From Bacteroidota bacterium (GTDB lineage Bacteria > Bacteroidota > Bacteroidia > Flavobacteriales > Weeksellaceae), in NCBI GenBank assembly GCA_023419095.1, contig JAEZYN010000087.1:1-34608 (forward strand): a stretch of DNA of 34,608 bases, given 5' to 3'. Shown here piece after piece: positions 15,833-23,373 of this stretch. The translations under genes were made by a program, and so were the position numbers. The notes beneath the pieces are model-generated. The model saw only the letters and a program-made list of their open reading frames with translations, made no database searches and was not told the origin of the DNA. Numbering within the stretch: the first letter of the stretch is position 1; every line of letters starts with the position of its first letter.

Positions 15833-16924
15833 ATGGAAGCGCACGCATTGAAAATGAACGCGAACCCTGAATATGACATGATTGTATTCTGTCATCTCCG
15901 CTGGGATTTCGTTTACCAAAGACCACAACATCTTATCAGCCGTTTAGCCAAAGATTACAAAATTCTGGTGGTGGAAGAGCCACAACCTACACGTCTGAAC
16001 GGCAATTCGCCGCTGGAAGTCCGCGAAATCACGCCGAACATCCACGTTTTCAGACCACCGGTTCAAAGTATTGAATCGATCGGTACATTTTTAAAGAAAC
16101 ATCTTAAAAAGCAGACTTTCCCGGTTGGATGGTTTTATTCAGCAGCTTTCGTTCCCGTTCTCGATCATCTTGATTTTGAAACCGTCGTTTATGACTGCAT
16201 GGATGAACTGTCTTTATTTAAAGGTGCCTCAGAGAAACTCATCTCACAGGAAGAACAGCTTTTGGCTGCAGCAGATATTGTTTACACCGGCGGAAAATCT
16301 CTCTACGAATCTAAAAAACAAAAGCATCACAACGTTTACTGTTTCCCAAGTTCGGTGGATATTGAACATTTCGCGTGCGAAAGCACCACAACATTTTCAG
16401 TTCCCGAAGATTTAAAAAATATTGAGTCTCCCATTGTTGGATACTATGGCGTAATCGATGAGCGGATTGATCTGAATCTGCTTAAAGAAACCGCGGCAAA
16501 ATGCCCCGATACGTCGTTTGTAATGATCGGCCCTTTGTGTAAAATTGAAGAGCATGACCTGCCGAGAGCATCAAACATCCATTATCTGGGTATGAAGAGC
16601 TATGAAGATCTGCCTCAATACCTGCATTTCTTTGATATTGCGATGATGCCTTTTGCACTGAACGACTCTACAAAATACATCAGTCCGACCAAAACGCTCG
16701 AATATATGTCGGCGTACAAACCGATTATCTCCACCAAAGTGCGCGACGTGGTACGCGATTACAGCAACTGCATCGCGCTGATCGACAATGCTGATGATTT
16801 TGCAAAGGCGATCGCGGAAGCACCAAAAAGAGACCTTTCTGCGTACGCTGAAATTCTTGAGAAAACTTCCTGGGACGCGACTGCGGAACAGATGAGTTCA
16901 ATCATCCAAAAAGTAATCGCATGA
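15833..16924 (+). CDS. Glycosyltransferase, GT-B fold, 'WDFVYQRPQH' type
   Basis: The 363-residue protein begins with the characteristic CHLRWDFVYQRPQHLISRLAK segment of a glycosyltransferase group (family 1/4-like) often found beside glf. The C-terminal half has the nucleotide-sugar region IVGYYGVIDERIDLNLL, IGPLCKIEEHDLP and the acidic SPTKTLEYMSAYKPII motif equivalent to the E-x7-E site. It should be cytoplasmic and transfer a sugar from a nucleotide donor, possibly galactose or galactofuranose given its neighbour; that is inference. I chose ATG 15833; the frame is open to a TTG at 15785, but that codon lies inside a promoter-like box. The stop overlaps the glf start by four bases (ATGA), so translation is coupled. 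Confidence 0.85.
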   Translation: MEAHALKMNANPEYDMIVFCHLRWDFVYQRPQHLISRLAKDYKILVVEEPQPTRLNGNSPLEVREITPNIHVFRPPVQSIESIGTFLKKHLKKQTFPVGWFYSAAFVPVLDHLDFETVVYDCMDELSLFKGASEKLISQEEQLLAAADIVYTGGKSLYESKKQKHHNVYCFPSSVDIEHFACESTTTFSVPEDLKNIESPIVGYYGVIDERIDLNLLKETAAKCPDTSFVMIGPLCKIEEHDLPRASNIHYLGMKSYEDLPQYLHFFDIAMMPFALNDSTKYISPTKTLEYMSAYKPIISTKVRDVVRDYSNCIALIDNADDFAKAIAEAPKRDLSAYAEILEKTSWDATAEQMSSIIQKVIA

Positions 16925-18063
16925 AAGAAGTTGATGTTTTAATCGTTGGTGCGGGAATTTCCGGTGCCACGCTTGCGGAACGTTATGCAAGCGCAGGAAA
17001 GAAGGTTTTAATTATAGAAAAACGCAACCATATTGCAGGCAACTGTTACGATTATTATGATGAAAACGGAATCCTAACGTCGAAATACGGAGCTCATCTT
17101 TTTCATACGAATGACAGGGAAGTCTGGAAGTACGTCAATCAGTTCGGAGAATGGTATCCGTGGGAACACCGCGTGGTGGCGAGAGTGGATGACAAAACAG
17201 TTCCGATCCCCGTTAATATTACAACGGTAAATACCTTATTCGGAACCAACATCACCACGGAAGAAGAGATGAAAAAATGGCTGGATGAAAACCGTGTGGA
17301 ATTCTCTCCCGCCAAAAATGGTGAAGAAGCAGTTTTAAACCGCGTCGGGCCTGTGCTTTATGAGAAAATGTTTAAACATTATACCAAAAAGCAGTGGGAT
17401 AAATATCCGGCTGAACTGCACGCTTCAGTTTTGGAACGCATTCCGGTGCGAACAAACTACGATGACCGCTATTTCTCAGATGAATTTCAGGCGTTGCCTA
17501 AAGGCGGTTATACTAAAATTTTCGAAAGAATGCTCGATCATCCCAATATCACCGTTCTGCTGAATACCGATTATTTTGATGTTAAAGATCATTATCAGGG
17601 TTATGAAAAACTGTTTTATACCGGACCAGTCGATCGTTTTTTTGACTTTAAAACTGAATTGGAAAAACTCGAATACCGCTCCATTAATTTCGTTACAGAG
17701 CATCTCGACCAGGAATACTTTCAGGAAACCAGCGTGGTAAACTATCCCGGCAATGAGGTAGATTTTACTCGAATTGTGGAATACAAACATTTCGGAAACC
17801 AGAAATCAGCGAAAACCAGCATTGTAAAAGAATTTACAGTGGATGAAGGCGAGCCGTACTACCCTGTTCCGAATGAAAAAAATCAACTGATTTACGAAAA
17901 ATACAAGGAAGAAGCCGACAAACTTACCGACGTTTATTTTGTCGGAAGGCTGGCCAATTACAAGTATTTCAATATGGATCAGGCCTTTAAAAATGCTTTG
18001 GATTTATTCTCTTCGTTGGAAACCGAAAATCTGAAACATCATGTTGCAGGAACCATTGTTTAA
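16921..18063 (+). CDS. glf: UDP-galactopyranose mutase
   Basis: A flavoenzyme that converts UDP-galactopyranose to UDP-galactofuranose, the donor for galactofuranose-containing glycans. It has 380 residues, standard for bacterial Glf. The N-terminal FAD motif is GAGISG (10-15), followed by EKRNHIAGNCYDYYD. Further conserved blocks are YGAHLFHTNDREVWKYV, FKHYTKKQWDKYPAEL, RYFSDEFQALPKGGYTKIFERML and, near the end, VGRLANYKYFNMDQAFKNAL. The gene overlaps the upstream glycosyltransferase (ATGA) and the downstream glycosidase-like gene (23 bases). No other galactofuranose gene is recognised in the window. Confidence 0.96.
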   Translation: MKEVDVLIVGAGISGATLAERYASAGKKVLIIEKRNHIAGNCYDYYDENGILTSKYGAHLFHTNDREVWKYVNQFGEWYPWEHRVVARVDDKTVPIPVNITTVNTLFGTNITTEEEMKKWLDENRVEFSPAKNGEEAVLNRVGPVLYEKMFKHYTKKQWDKYPAELHASVLERIPVRTNYDDRYFSDEFQALPKGGYTKIFERMLDHPNITVLLNTDYFDVKDHYQGYEKLFYTGPVDRFFDFKTELEKLEYRSINFVTEHLDQEYFQETSVVNYPGNEVDFTRIVEYKHFGNQKSAKTSIVKEFTVDEGEPYYPVPNEKNQLIYEKYKEEADKLTDVYFVGRLANYKYFNMDQAFKNALDLFSSLETENLKHHVAGTIV

Positions 18064-19162
18064 AAGCTATTTTATGGGTGGATTTGAATGCGCCGACCAC
18101 ATCAACCGTCATGGTGTGCGCGTCAATCTGCTTAAAGAAACCCAGCATGACCAACGTACTGAGGAAGATTTCCGGTTGCTTCAGGAACTTGATATTAAGA
18201 CAGTTCGTGAAGGAATCTGCTGGAGCGAAGTAGAAAAAACACCCTATAAATACGATTTTTCCGAAGTTTTACAACGGATGCAGGCCGCTCAAAACCTCGG
18301 AATGCAGGTAATCTGGGATCTCATTCACTTCGGATATCCGGATGGCCTGTGGCCGACTCACCCTCAGTTTGAGACCAGATTTGTTTCACTCTGCCGTGCA
18401 TTTGCGGAGTTTTACAGACATAACTGTTCCGAACCCTTATTGGTGGTGCCGGTGAACGAGATCAGTTTTCTGTCCTGGTATTCCGGGGAAGATCGCGGAA
18501 CCGTTCCTTACGCAATACACAATGGCTGGGATATCAAATATCATCTTTGCAAAGCCGCCATATCAGGAATTGAAGTCTTAAAGGAAGTTCTGCCTGACTG
18601 CAGGATTGTAATGGTGGAACCATTAGTAAAAATCCACTGCAATGGTGACGAACCGGAACATTTGATGCGTAAAAACGAATACCAGTTCGAAGCCATGGAT
18701 ATTATCGGAGGCCGACTTTGCCCGGAGTTGCGCGGCAAAGAAGAATATCTTGAAATATTAGGCTTCAATTATTATTGGAACTGCCAATGGAAAGGCGAAG
18801 GCGAAAGTCTTTGCTGGCCACATCCGGAACGGACTCCCCTTCATGTATTATTAAAGTCCGCTTATGAACGTTATGGCAAACCGATGTTCCTCTCAGAAAC
18901 CGGTCATTTTGGGGATGGACGCGGCATTTGGCTGGAAGAAGTTGCTGCAGAATGCCGTCTGGCGCTCGAACAGGGCGTCGATTTTCACGGAATCTGTCTC
19001 TATCCGGTGACCGACAGGCCCGATTGGGATGATTTGCAAAACTATCACAATTCCGGAATCTTTGATTTTGATCTGGCTGGAAACCGAATTCCGAATGAGG
19101 AATACGTAGCCGCGATTTTAAAACATCAGGACGAACTTGCCGGAATTTCGGCATATTATTAA
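18041..19162 (+). CDS. Glycosidase-like TIM-barrel protein (GH-A clan type)
   Basis: A 373-residue protein with a retaining-glycosidase layout. FMGGFECADHINRHG is at the N-terminus, TVREGICWSEVE at strand 2, and QVIWDLIHFGYPDGLWP at strand 3. The acid/base is E140 in VVPVNEISFLSW and the nucleophile E286 in PMFLSETGHFG. There is no signal peptide, so it should be cytoplasmic. Similar proteins, some fused to an RmlD-like reductase, are as I recall found beside this glycosyltransferase and glf in other phyla. Whether it hydrolyses or transfers sugars is unknown. I kept the ATG at 18041, which overlaps glf; an ATG at 18074 (MGGFEC) would remove the overlap and is also possible. Confidence 0.7.
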   Translation: MLQEPLFKSYFMGGFECADHINRHGVRVNLLKETQHDQRTEEDFRLLQELDIKTVREGICWSEVEKTPYKYDFSEVLQRMQAAQNLGMQVIWDLIHFGYPDGLWPTHPQFETRFVSLCRAFAEFYRHNCSEPLLVVPVNEISFLSWYSGEDRGTVPYAIHNGWDIKYHLCKAAISGIEVLKEVLPDCRIVMVEPLVKIHCNGDEPEHLMRKNEYQFEAMDIIGGRLCPELRGKEEYLEILGFNYYWNCQWKGEGESLCWPHPERTPLHVLLKSAYERYGKPMFLSETGHFGDGRGIWLEEVAAECRLALEQGVDFHGICLYPVTDRPDWDDLQNYHNSGIFDFDLAGNRIPNEEYVAAILKHQDELAGISAYY

Positions 19163-19182
19163 ACATTAAAAAAAATCACAAA

Positions 19183-19650
19183 ATGGACTCTTCAAAAAAA
19201 ATAATAGGCATCACTTTCAGCTGTTTCGATCTGCTGCACGCCGGGCACGTACGTATGCTCGCCGAAGCCAAGCAACAGTGCGATTATCTCATCGTCGGAC
19301 TTCAAACCGACCCAACCATCGACAGACCTGAGAAAAACAAGCCGACGCAAACCGTCGTTGAACGTTACATCCAGCTGAAAGGCTGTAAGTATGTCGACGA
19401 AATTGTACCTTACACTACAGAAAAAGATCTTGAAGATATTCTGAAACTTTATCCAATCGACGTCCGCATTATCGGTGTAGAGTACAAAGACAAGAATTTT
19501 ACGGGCAGAGATTTCTGTGAAAAGAAAAATATTACCCTTTATTACAATGAACGTAATCACCGCTTTTCAAGTACGAATCTCCGGAAAGAAGTTTTCAAAC
19601 GCGAGAGTCTGAAGCTGAATTCCGTCGCAGGTTCTGCACCCATTAATTAA
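19183..19650 (+). CDS. TagD-like cytidylyltransferase family protein
   Basis: A 155-residue nucleotidyltransferase. The N-terminal GITFSCFDLLHAGHVRML holds the HxGH motif (H19, H22). ERYIQLKGCKYVDEIVPY and the C-terminal SSTNLRKEV correspond to the RYxxLxxxxYVDxVIP and ISSTxLR signatures of glycerol-3-phosphate cytidylyltransferases and related adenylyltransferases. It would activate a phosphorylated small molecule (for TagD, glycerol 3-phosphate to CDP-glycerol). The substrate here is not certain, and no CDP-glycerol transferase is nearby. The start is fixed by the AACATTAAAAAAA leader eight bases upstream. The gene is 20 bases after the glycosidase-like gene and 22 bases before the next. 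Confidence 0.82.
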   Translation: MDSSKKIIGITFSCFDLLHAGHVRMLAEAKQQCDYLIVGLQTDPTIDRPEKNKPTQTVVERYIQLKGCKYVDEIVPYTTEKDLEDILKLYPIDVRIIGVEYKDKNFTGRDFCEKKNITLYYNERNHRFSSTNLRKEVFKRESLKLNSVAGSAPIN

Positions 19651-19672
19651 ACCTGTCTTTTAGCGAATTGGG

Positions 19673-20329
19673 ATGAAAAAATTCATCTATCAAAACGGAC
19701 TGGCGCTTGTCTTTGGTACCTTATTCCTTATTACATTGGCGGCACAGATGTGTTTCGGTTTTCAGGAGCACAACAAGGAATTGGCAGACTGGGGCGGAAA
19801 ACCGGAAAACTTTGGACAATATCTAAGTTCAGGACATTTTATCGAGGCTACATTTGAAAACTGGGAAAGCGAATTTTTGCAGATGGCGCTTTACGTATGG
19901 CTTACTATATTCTTGCGTCAAAAGGGTTCTTCAGAATCCAAAAAATTGGATGAGGACAATCAAGTTGACCGCGAACCTTCAGCTACCCGAAAAGATGCAC
20001 CCTGGCCGGTGAGAAAAGGTGGATTTTGGCTGAAAATTTATGAAAATTCGCTTACCGTTTCTCTGTTTATTCTATTTATCTTATCGTTCGTTCTGCATAT
20101 TTACGGCAGTATCAAGGATGCCAATACTGAAAACGCACTCGTAGGAAATCCCCCTGAACAGCTGAGTGAGTACATTTTAGGCTCCCGGCTTTGGTTTGAA
20201 TCTTTTCAAAACTGGCAAAGTGAATTTCTTTCGATTTTTGCCATTGTGGTAATGACGATTTATCTGCGCCAAAAAGGTTCACCACAGTCGAAACCGGTAG
20301 ATGCGCCGCATTCCGAAACTGGAGATTAA
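19673..20329 (+). CDS. Membrane protein with internal duplication, DUF6766-like
   Basis: A 218-residue membrane protein made of two tandem units of about 80 residues (7-86 and 124-203). Each starts with a hydrophobic helix (NGLALVFGTLF; NSLTVSLFILF), continues with an ENWESEFLQ or QNWQSEFLS motif before a second helix, and ends with the identical LRQKGS. A charged linker with DEDNQVDREP separates them. Four transmembrane helices are expected. It matches what I recall as DUF6766, found beside stress genes in Bacteroidota and Proteobacteria; the function is unknown. It follows the nucleotidyltransferase by 22 bases and is probably the last gene of that operon. Confidence 0.72.
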   Translation: MKKFIYQNGLALVFGTLFLITLAAQMCFGFQEHNKELADWGGKPENFGQYLSSGHFIEATFENWESEFLQMALYVWLTIFLRQKGSSESKKLDEDNQVDREPSATRKDAPWPVRKGGFWLKIYENSLTVSLFILFILSFVLHIYGSIKDANTENALVGNPPEQLSEYILGSRLWFESFQNWQSEFLSIFAIVVMTIYLRQKGSPQSKPVDAPHSETGD

Positions 20330-20357
20330 CTGTGACTTCATCTCGCCAAAATAGACT

Positions 20358-20522
20358 ATGGTTAAGCCTGCTAAAAAGCTAAGTCTGGTTCGAAAGATAA
20401 AGGAAAGAATTATGGCGCGGGGCATCTACTTTAAACTCTGCGCAGCGACCAAAAAAGGCAGACTCTTTTCATCCATCCGAAAATTCAGCGGTCTTTCTGT
20501 TCTGTTATATTGGAATCATTAA
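20358..20522 (+). CDS. Possible small basic protein (54 aa), doubtful
   Basis: An ATG-started frame of 54 codons in the 300-base gap before the ferritin-like gene. The product would be strongly basic (many K and R; begins MVKPAKKLSLVRKIK and ends SVLLYWNH). No family is recognised and no leader or promoter signal is seen. The remainder of the gap (20523-20609) shows only the leader of the next gene. It is listed so the gap is documented; it may be chance. Confidence 0.18.
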   Translation: MVKPAKKLSLVRKIKERIMARGIYFKLCAATKKGRLFSSIRKFSGLSVLLYWNH

Positions 20523-20609
20523 ATAAAGGATCAGTTACACATCCGTCAAGAGGTGAATCCCCTCATTATCAACATTCACTGGCACCAGATTTGTTTACCG
20601 TTTCTCATT

Positions 20610-20622
20610 AACATTAAAAAAA
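20610..20622 (+). promoter_or_regulatory. Shared A-rich leader motif before the ferritin-like gene
   Basis: AACATTAAAAAAA, seven bases before the ATG at 20630. The same 13 bases occur at 15808-15820 (glycosyltransferase) and 19162-19174 (nucleotidyltransferase). A-rich segments here replace the Shine-Dalgarno site in Bacteroidota, but the exact match in three genes of one cassette is more than that rule requires. Confidence 0.5.
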
Positions 20623-20629
20623 TAAAATC

Positions 20630-21157
20630 ATGGCAAAGACCGCAAGTTCACAGGTAAAACCTGCAAGCGACGCAGCTGACAGTTTACGAGAATTTTTGGT
20701 AGATGGTCTCAAAGACCTTTACTGGGCTGAAAAAGCACTGACGAAAGCATTGCCCAAAATGGCTAAAAATGCGACTTCCACGAAACTTCAGGAGTCCATC
20801 AACAAACATCTTACGGAGACCGAGAATCAAATCACGAGGCTCGAAGGGACTTTCAAAGCTTTAGGTGAAAAAGCGAAAGCCGAAAAATGCGATGCGATGG
20901 ACGGACTGATAAAAGAAGCCGAAAGCATCATGAAAGAGACCGAACTAGGCGCGGTGCGCGATGCAGCCATCATTGCCGCGGCACAGAAGGTGGAACATTA
21001 CGAAATAGCGTCTTACGGTACAATGGCGACGTATGCGAAGCTATTGGGCGAAAAAGAAGCAATGCAACTCCTTAAGGAGACCCTTTCAGAGGAAAAAACC
21101 TGCGATTCTGACCTTACTAAGCTTGCCGTGTCAGAAATCAATATCAAAGCGAAATAA
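20630..21157 (+). CDS. YciE/YciF ferritin-like protein (DUF892)
   Basis: A 175-residue helical protein. LREFLVDGLKDLYWAEKALTKALPKM is the family-defining first helix. Later helices carry HLTETENQITRLE, RDAAIIAAAQKVEHYEIASYGT and LLKETLSEEK, which place the glutamates and histidines (E in YWAEK, H in KHLTETE, E-H in KVEHYE) of a di-metal ferritin-like site. The N-terminus (AKTASSQVKPASDA) is low complexity. In enterobacteria yciE and yciF belong to the general stress regulon, so a stress role is likely by family association. It has its own leader motif and is followed by a terminator; 300 bases separate it from the DUF6766-like gene, so it may be a separate unit. Confidence 0.9.
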   Translation: MAKTASSQVKPASDAADSLREFLVDGLKDLYWAEKALTKALPKMAKNATSTKLQESINKHLTETENQITRLEGTFKALGEKAKAEKCDAMDGLIKEAESIMKETELGAVRDAAIIAAAQKVEHYEIASYGTMATYAKLLGEKEAMQLLKETLSEEKTCDSDLTKLAVSEINIKAK

Positions 21158-21173
21158 TCGCCGTATAAAACGT

Positions 21174-21210
21174 CAAAAGCCGGTTTCGTAAATTACGGAA
21201 CCGGCTTTTG
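21174..21210. terminator. Bidirectional terminator
   Basis: A long stem, CAAAAGCCGGTTTCGT (21174-21189) pairing with ACGGAACCGGCTTTTG (21195-21210) with one G-T wobble. Its A and T runs serve as T-tracts on both strands. It sits between the convergent ferritin-like gene (plus) and the RlpA-like gene (minus). Confidence 0.82.
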
Positions 21211-21229
21211 ATTTTAAACTTGGGTAAAT

Positions 21230-21601
21230 TTAGTCGACTATTTCATATTCAACCGGCATGGTGCCTCTGGAGGTGTTGCCTATTGAATCGAACGCTGCTT
21301 TTGAAAGATCTAAAGCTCTGGAAGAATGAAACGGCCCACGGTCGTTAATCCTTACTTCGATGCTTTTGCCCGTACGGAGGTTTGTAACTTCTACAATGGT
21401 TCCGAAAGGGAGCGTTCTGTGTGCAGCGGTAAGCTTTCTGTTATTGAAAATTTCTCCGCTTGCTGTTTTCCTACCGTTAAACTTATCGTGGTAGAACGAT
21501 GCAAAACTTGTTTTGGCATCATTGGCATTATACTTGTTGAAAGAATAAATACCAAGTGTTGAAATCATCGCTATGATTAGGAGTAGTCCTCTTTTCATCA
21601 T
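21230..21601 (-). CDS. RlpA-like septal ring lytic transglycosylase family protein
   Basis: A 123-residue exported protein. The N-terminus MMKRGLLLIIAMISTLGIYSF is a signal peptide or anchor. The rest is a double-psi beta-barrel with the RlpA hallmarks: ASFYHDKFNGRKTASGE, H61 in AAHRTLPFGT, and D87 in VRINDRGPF. Both catalytic-type residues are present, and ALDLSKAAFDSIG closes the barrel. There is no SPOR domain, so it is the short form. It should act on peptidoglycan in the periplasm. The start could be the second methionine. A good promoter lies upstream. Confidence 0.88.
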   Translation of the reverse strand: MMKRGLLLIIAMISTLGIYSFNKYNANDAKTSFASFYHDKFNGRKTASGEIFNNRKLTAAHRTLPFGTIVEVTNLRTGKSIEVRINDRGPFHSSRALDLSKAAFDSIGNTSRGTMPVEYEIVD

Positions 21602-21631
21602 GTTGAATTATTTTTATTGGTTTTGACGATG

Positions 21632-21663
21632 CAAATTTATTCCTTAATCCACTTTTGCAACAA
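21632..21663 (-). promoter_or_regulatory. Promoter of the RlpA-like gene
   Basis: On the minus strand TAAATTTG (21632-21639) is preceded by TTG at 21658-21660 (18 bases) and again at 21661-21663 (21 bases). This matches the Bacteroidota promoter pattern. The start codon is 30 bases downstream of the box. Confidence 0.6.
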
Positions 21664-21864
21664 TTGATAGGTTAAAGTCCGTTAAGCATTTCTTAAATTT
21701 TTGTTAAGGAACCTTCTAAACCGTTTATTGGCGGGAAATCACAGCCTTTCTTAATTTATGTTAAAACCATGTGTTAAATGTTAACAGAATTAACATTTCA
21801 ACGCATAGTTAACGGAAAATTTTCGGTTAAGTGTCTATATATCAAATCCTTACGCAAATAAAAG
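21664..21864. promoter_or_regulatory. GTTAA-rich intergenic region with a palindrome
   Basis: No gene is seen here. GTTAA occurs eight times on the plus strand (starting at 21671, 21681, 21703, 21760, 21773, 21780, 21808 and 21826), with further TTAAC in the other orientation. The centre holds a perfect inverted repeat, AAATGTTAA (21776-21784) / TTAACATTT (21790-21798), with a five-base spacer, the geometry of a dimeric regulator site. It lies upstream of the RlpA-like gene and downstream of the rimO terminator. Confidence 0.4.
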
Positions 21865-21889
21865 TAACTCCGGATATTCTCCGGAGTTA
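21865..21889 (-). terminator. Terminator after rimO
   Basis: A perfect ten-base stem, TAACTCCGGA (21865-21874) / TCCGGAGTTA (21880-21889), with a five-base loop. Read on the minus strand it is followed by CTTTTATTT. It is 64 bases beyond the rimO stop. Confidence 0.7.
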
Positions 21890-21953
21890 TTGTGTGAAAA
21901 TTTTGTATTTAAATGAAAAACTTTGCGCAAATAATGATAATTCTGCACCTCCA

Positions 21954-23258
21954 TTAGCCAACAACTTCGCCGTAAAGATCAAACTCTTCAGCAGACGTAA
22001 TGTTGATATTCGCAAATTCACCGATACTCAAATAGGTATTTTCAGCTGAGACGAGTACTGTATTATCAACATCCGGAGAATCGAATTCAGTTCGGCCTAC
22101 GAAGTAGTTTCCTTCTTTCCGGTCGAAAATGCAGCGGAATGTCTTTCCGACTTTTTCCTGGTTTTTCTCCCACGAAATCTGAGACTGCAGCTCCATGATC
22201 TCTTCTACACGCGCTTCTTTCACTTCCTGAGGAACATCATCTTCGAGAACAAACGCCGTGGTATTTTCTTCATGTGAATAGGTGAAACAACCTAAACGGT
22301 CGAAACGCTGTGTTCTGACCCATTCTTTAAGTTCCCGGAAACGTTCTTCAGTCTCACCCGGAAAACCAACGATAAGTGTTGTTCTGATGGCCATATCCGG
22401 CACTTTCTCGCGGAATTTATCTAAAAGCGCATTCGTCTTTTCATGTGAAGTTCCGCGCTTCATTGCTTTCAGGATATCTGAATTGATGTGCTGCAGCGGA
22501 ATATCAATATAGTTGCAGACTTTTGGTTCATTTTTTATGATTTCAAGTACATCTTCCGGAAAACCTGTCGGGAAAGCATAGTGAAGCCTGATCCACTCGA
22601 TTCCTTCTACTTTCACCAATCGCAGGAGCAAATCTCCGAGCGCACGTTTTTTATAGATGTCAAGGCCGTAATACGTCAGGTCCTGCGCAATTAAAATCAG
22701 TTCTTTCACGCCTTTTTTAGCCAGTTTTTCGGCTTCGATTACAAGATTTTCAATCGGTGTCGAGATGTTCTTTCCTCGCATCAGCGGGATCGCACAAAAC
22801 GAGCACGGGCGGTCACAACCTTCGGCAATCTTAAGATAGGCGTAATGTTTCGGCGTGGTAGTAAGCCTTTCGCCAACCAATTCATGCTTATAATCTGCAC
22901 CTAAATGTTTAAGTAAAATCGGAAGATCGCGCGTGCCGAAATACTGGTCAACATCCGGAATTTCACGCACTAAATCGGGTTTATAACGTTCGGAAAGACA
23001 TCCGGTAACGAACACTTTTTCAACCTCACCGCGGTTTTTAGCTTCTACAAAATCAAGAATCGTGTTGATTGATTCTTCCTTGGCATTATCTATAAATCCG
23101 CAGGTGTTGATCACCACAATGTCGCCGCGGTCTTCGTGTACCACTTCTTTTCCGTTTGCCTGGAGCTGGCCCATCAGCACTTCGGAATCGTACACGTTTT
23201 TGGAGCAGCCCAGTGTGACGATGTTTATTTTCTTTTTTCCTGTTGATTTCGTTCTCAT
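21954..23258 (-). CDS. rimO: Ribosomal protein S12 methylthiotransferase RimO
   Basis: A radical-SAM enzyme that adds a methylthio group to a conserved aspartate of ribosomal protein S12. It has 434 residues, normal length. The N-terminal MTTase domain carries the three cluster cysteines C18 (TLGCSKN), C53 (NTCGF) and C87 (TGCLSE). The radical-SAM motif is C148-x3-C152-x2-C155 in CDRPCSFC. A C-terminal TRAM domain begins near FRCIFDRKEGNYFVG. HYAYLKIAEGCDRPC and the GFPGETEE segment separate it from MiaB in my reading, though the two are close. It stands alone between terminators. Confidence 0.94.
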   Translation of the reverse strand: MRTKSTGKKKINIVTLGCSKNVYDSEVLMGQLQANGKEVVHEDRGDIVVINTCGFIDNAKEESINTILDFVEAKNRGEVEKVFVTGCLSERYKPDLVREIPDVDQYFGTRDLPILLKHLGADYKHELVGERLTTTPKHYAYLKIAEGCDRPCSFCAIPLMRGKNISTPIENLVIEAEKLAKKGVKELILIAQDLTYYGLDIYKKRALGDLLLRLVKVEGIEWIRLHYAFPTGFPEDVLEIIKNEPKVCNYIDIPLQHINSDILKAMKRGTSHEKTNALLDKFREKVPDMAIRTTLIVGFPGETEERFRELKEWVRTQRFDRLGCFTYSHEENTTAFVLEDDVPQEVKEARVEEIMELQSQISWEKNQEKVGKTFRCIFDRKEGNYFVGRTEFDSPDVDNTVLVSAENTYLSIGEFANINITSAEEFDLYGEVVG

Positions 23259-23302
23259 AATTTATAGAATGCTACTGGCGGGACCAGCAATTTTGATGGG
23301 TG

Positions 23303-23310
23303 CAAATTTA
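23303..23310 (-). promoter_or_regulatory. Candidate -7 box for rimO
   Basis: On the minus strand TAAATTTG, 44 bases before the rimO ATG and directly after the terminator of the polysaccharide operon. No TTG is seen at the usual -33 distance. Confidence 0.4.
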
Positions 23311-23311
23311 G

Positions 23312-23349
23312 GAATAAAAAAAAGACTTTAGGTCACCACCCAAAGTCTT
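23312..23349 (-). terminator. Terminator of the polysaccharide operon
   Basis: On the minus strand the stem AAGACTTT / AAAGTCTT (plus coordinates 23342-23349 and 23322-23329) is followed by an uninterrupted T-tract (23314-23321). It lies 24 bases after the rmlA stop and marks the end of the long minus-strand operon. Confidence 0.85.
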
Positions 23350-23373
23350 CCTAATTATTTAATTATAAAGCAT

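Noticed and set aside
21776..21798. The AAATGTTAA palindrome as a terminator
   Set aside because: The stem is AT-only apart from one pair and lacks a following T-tract; an operator reading is more plausible.
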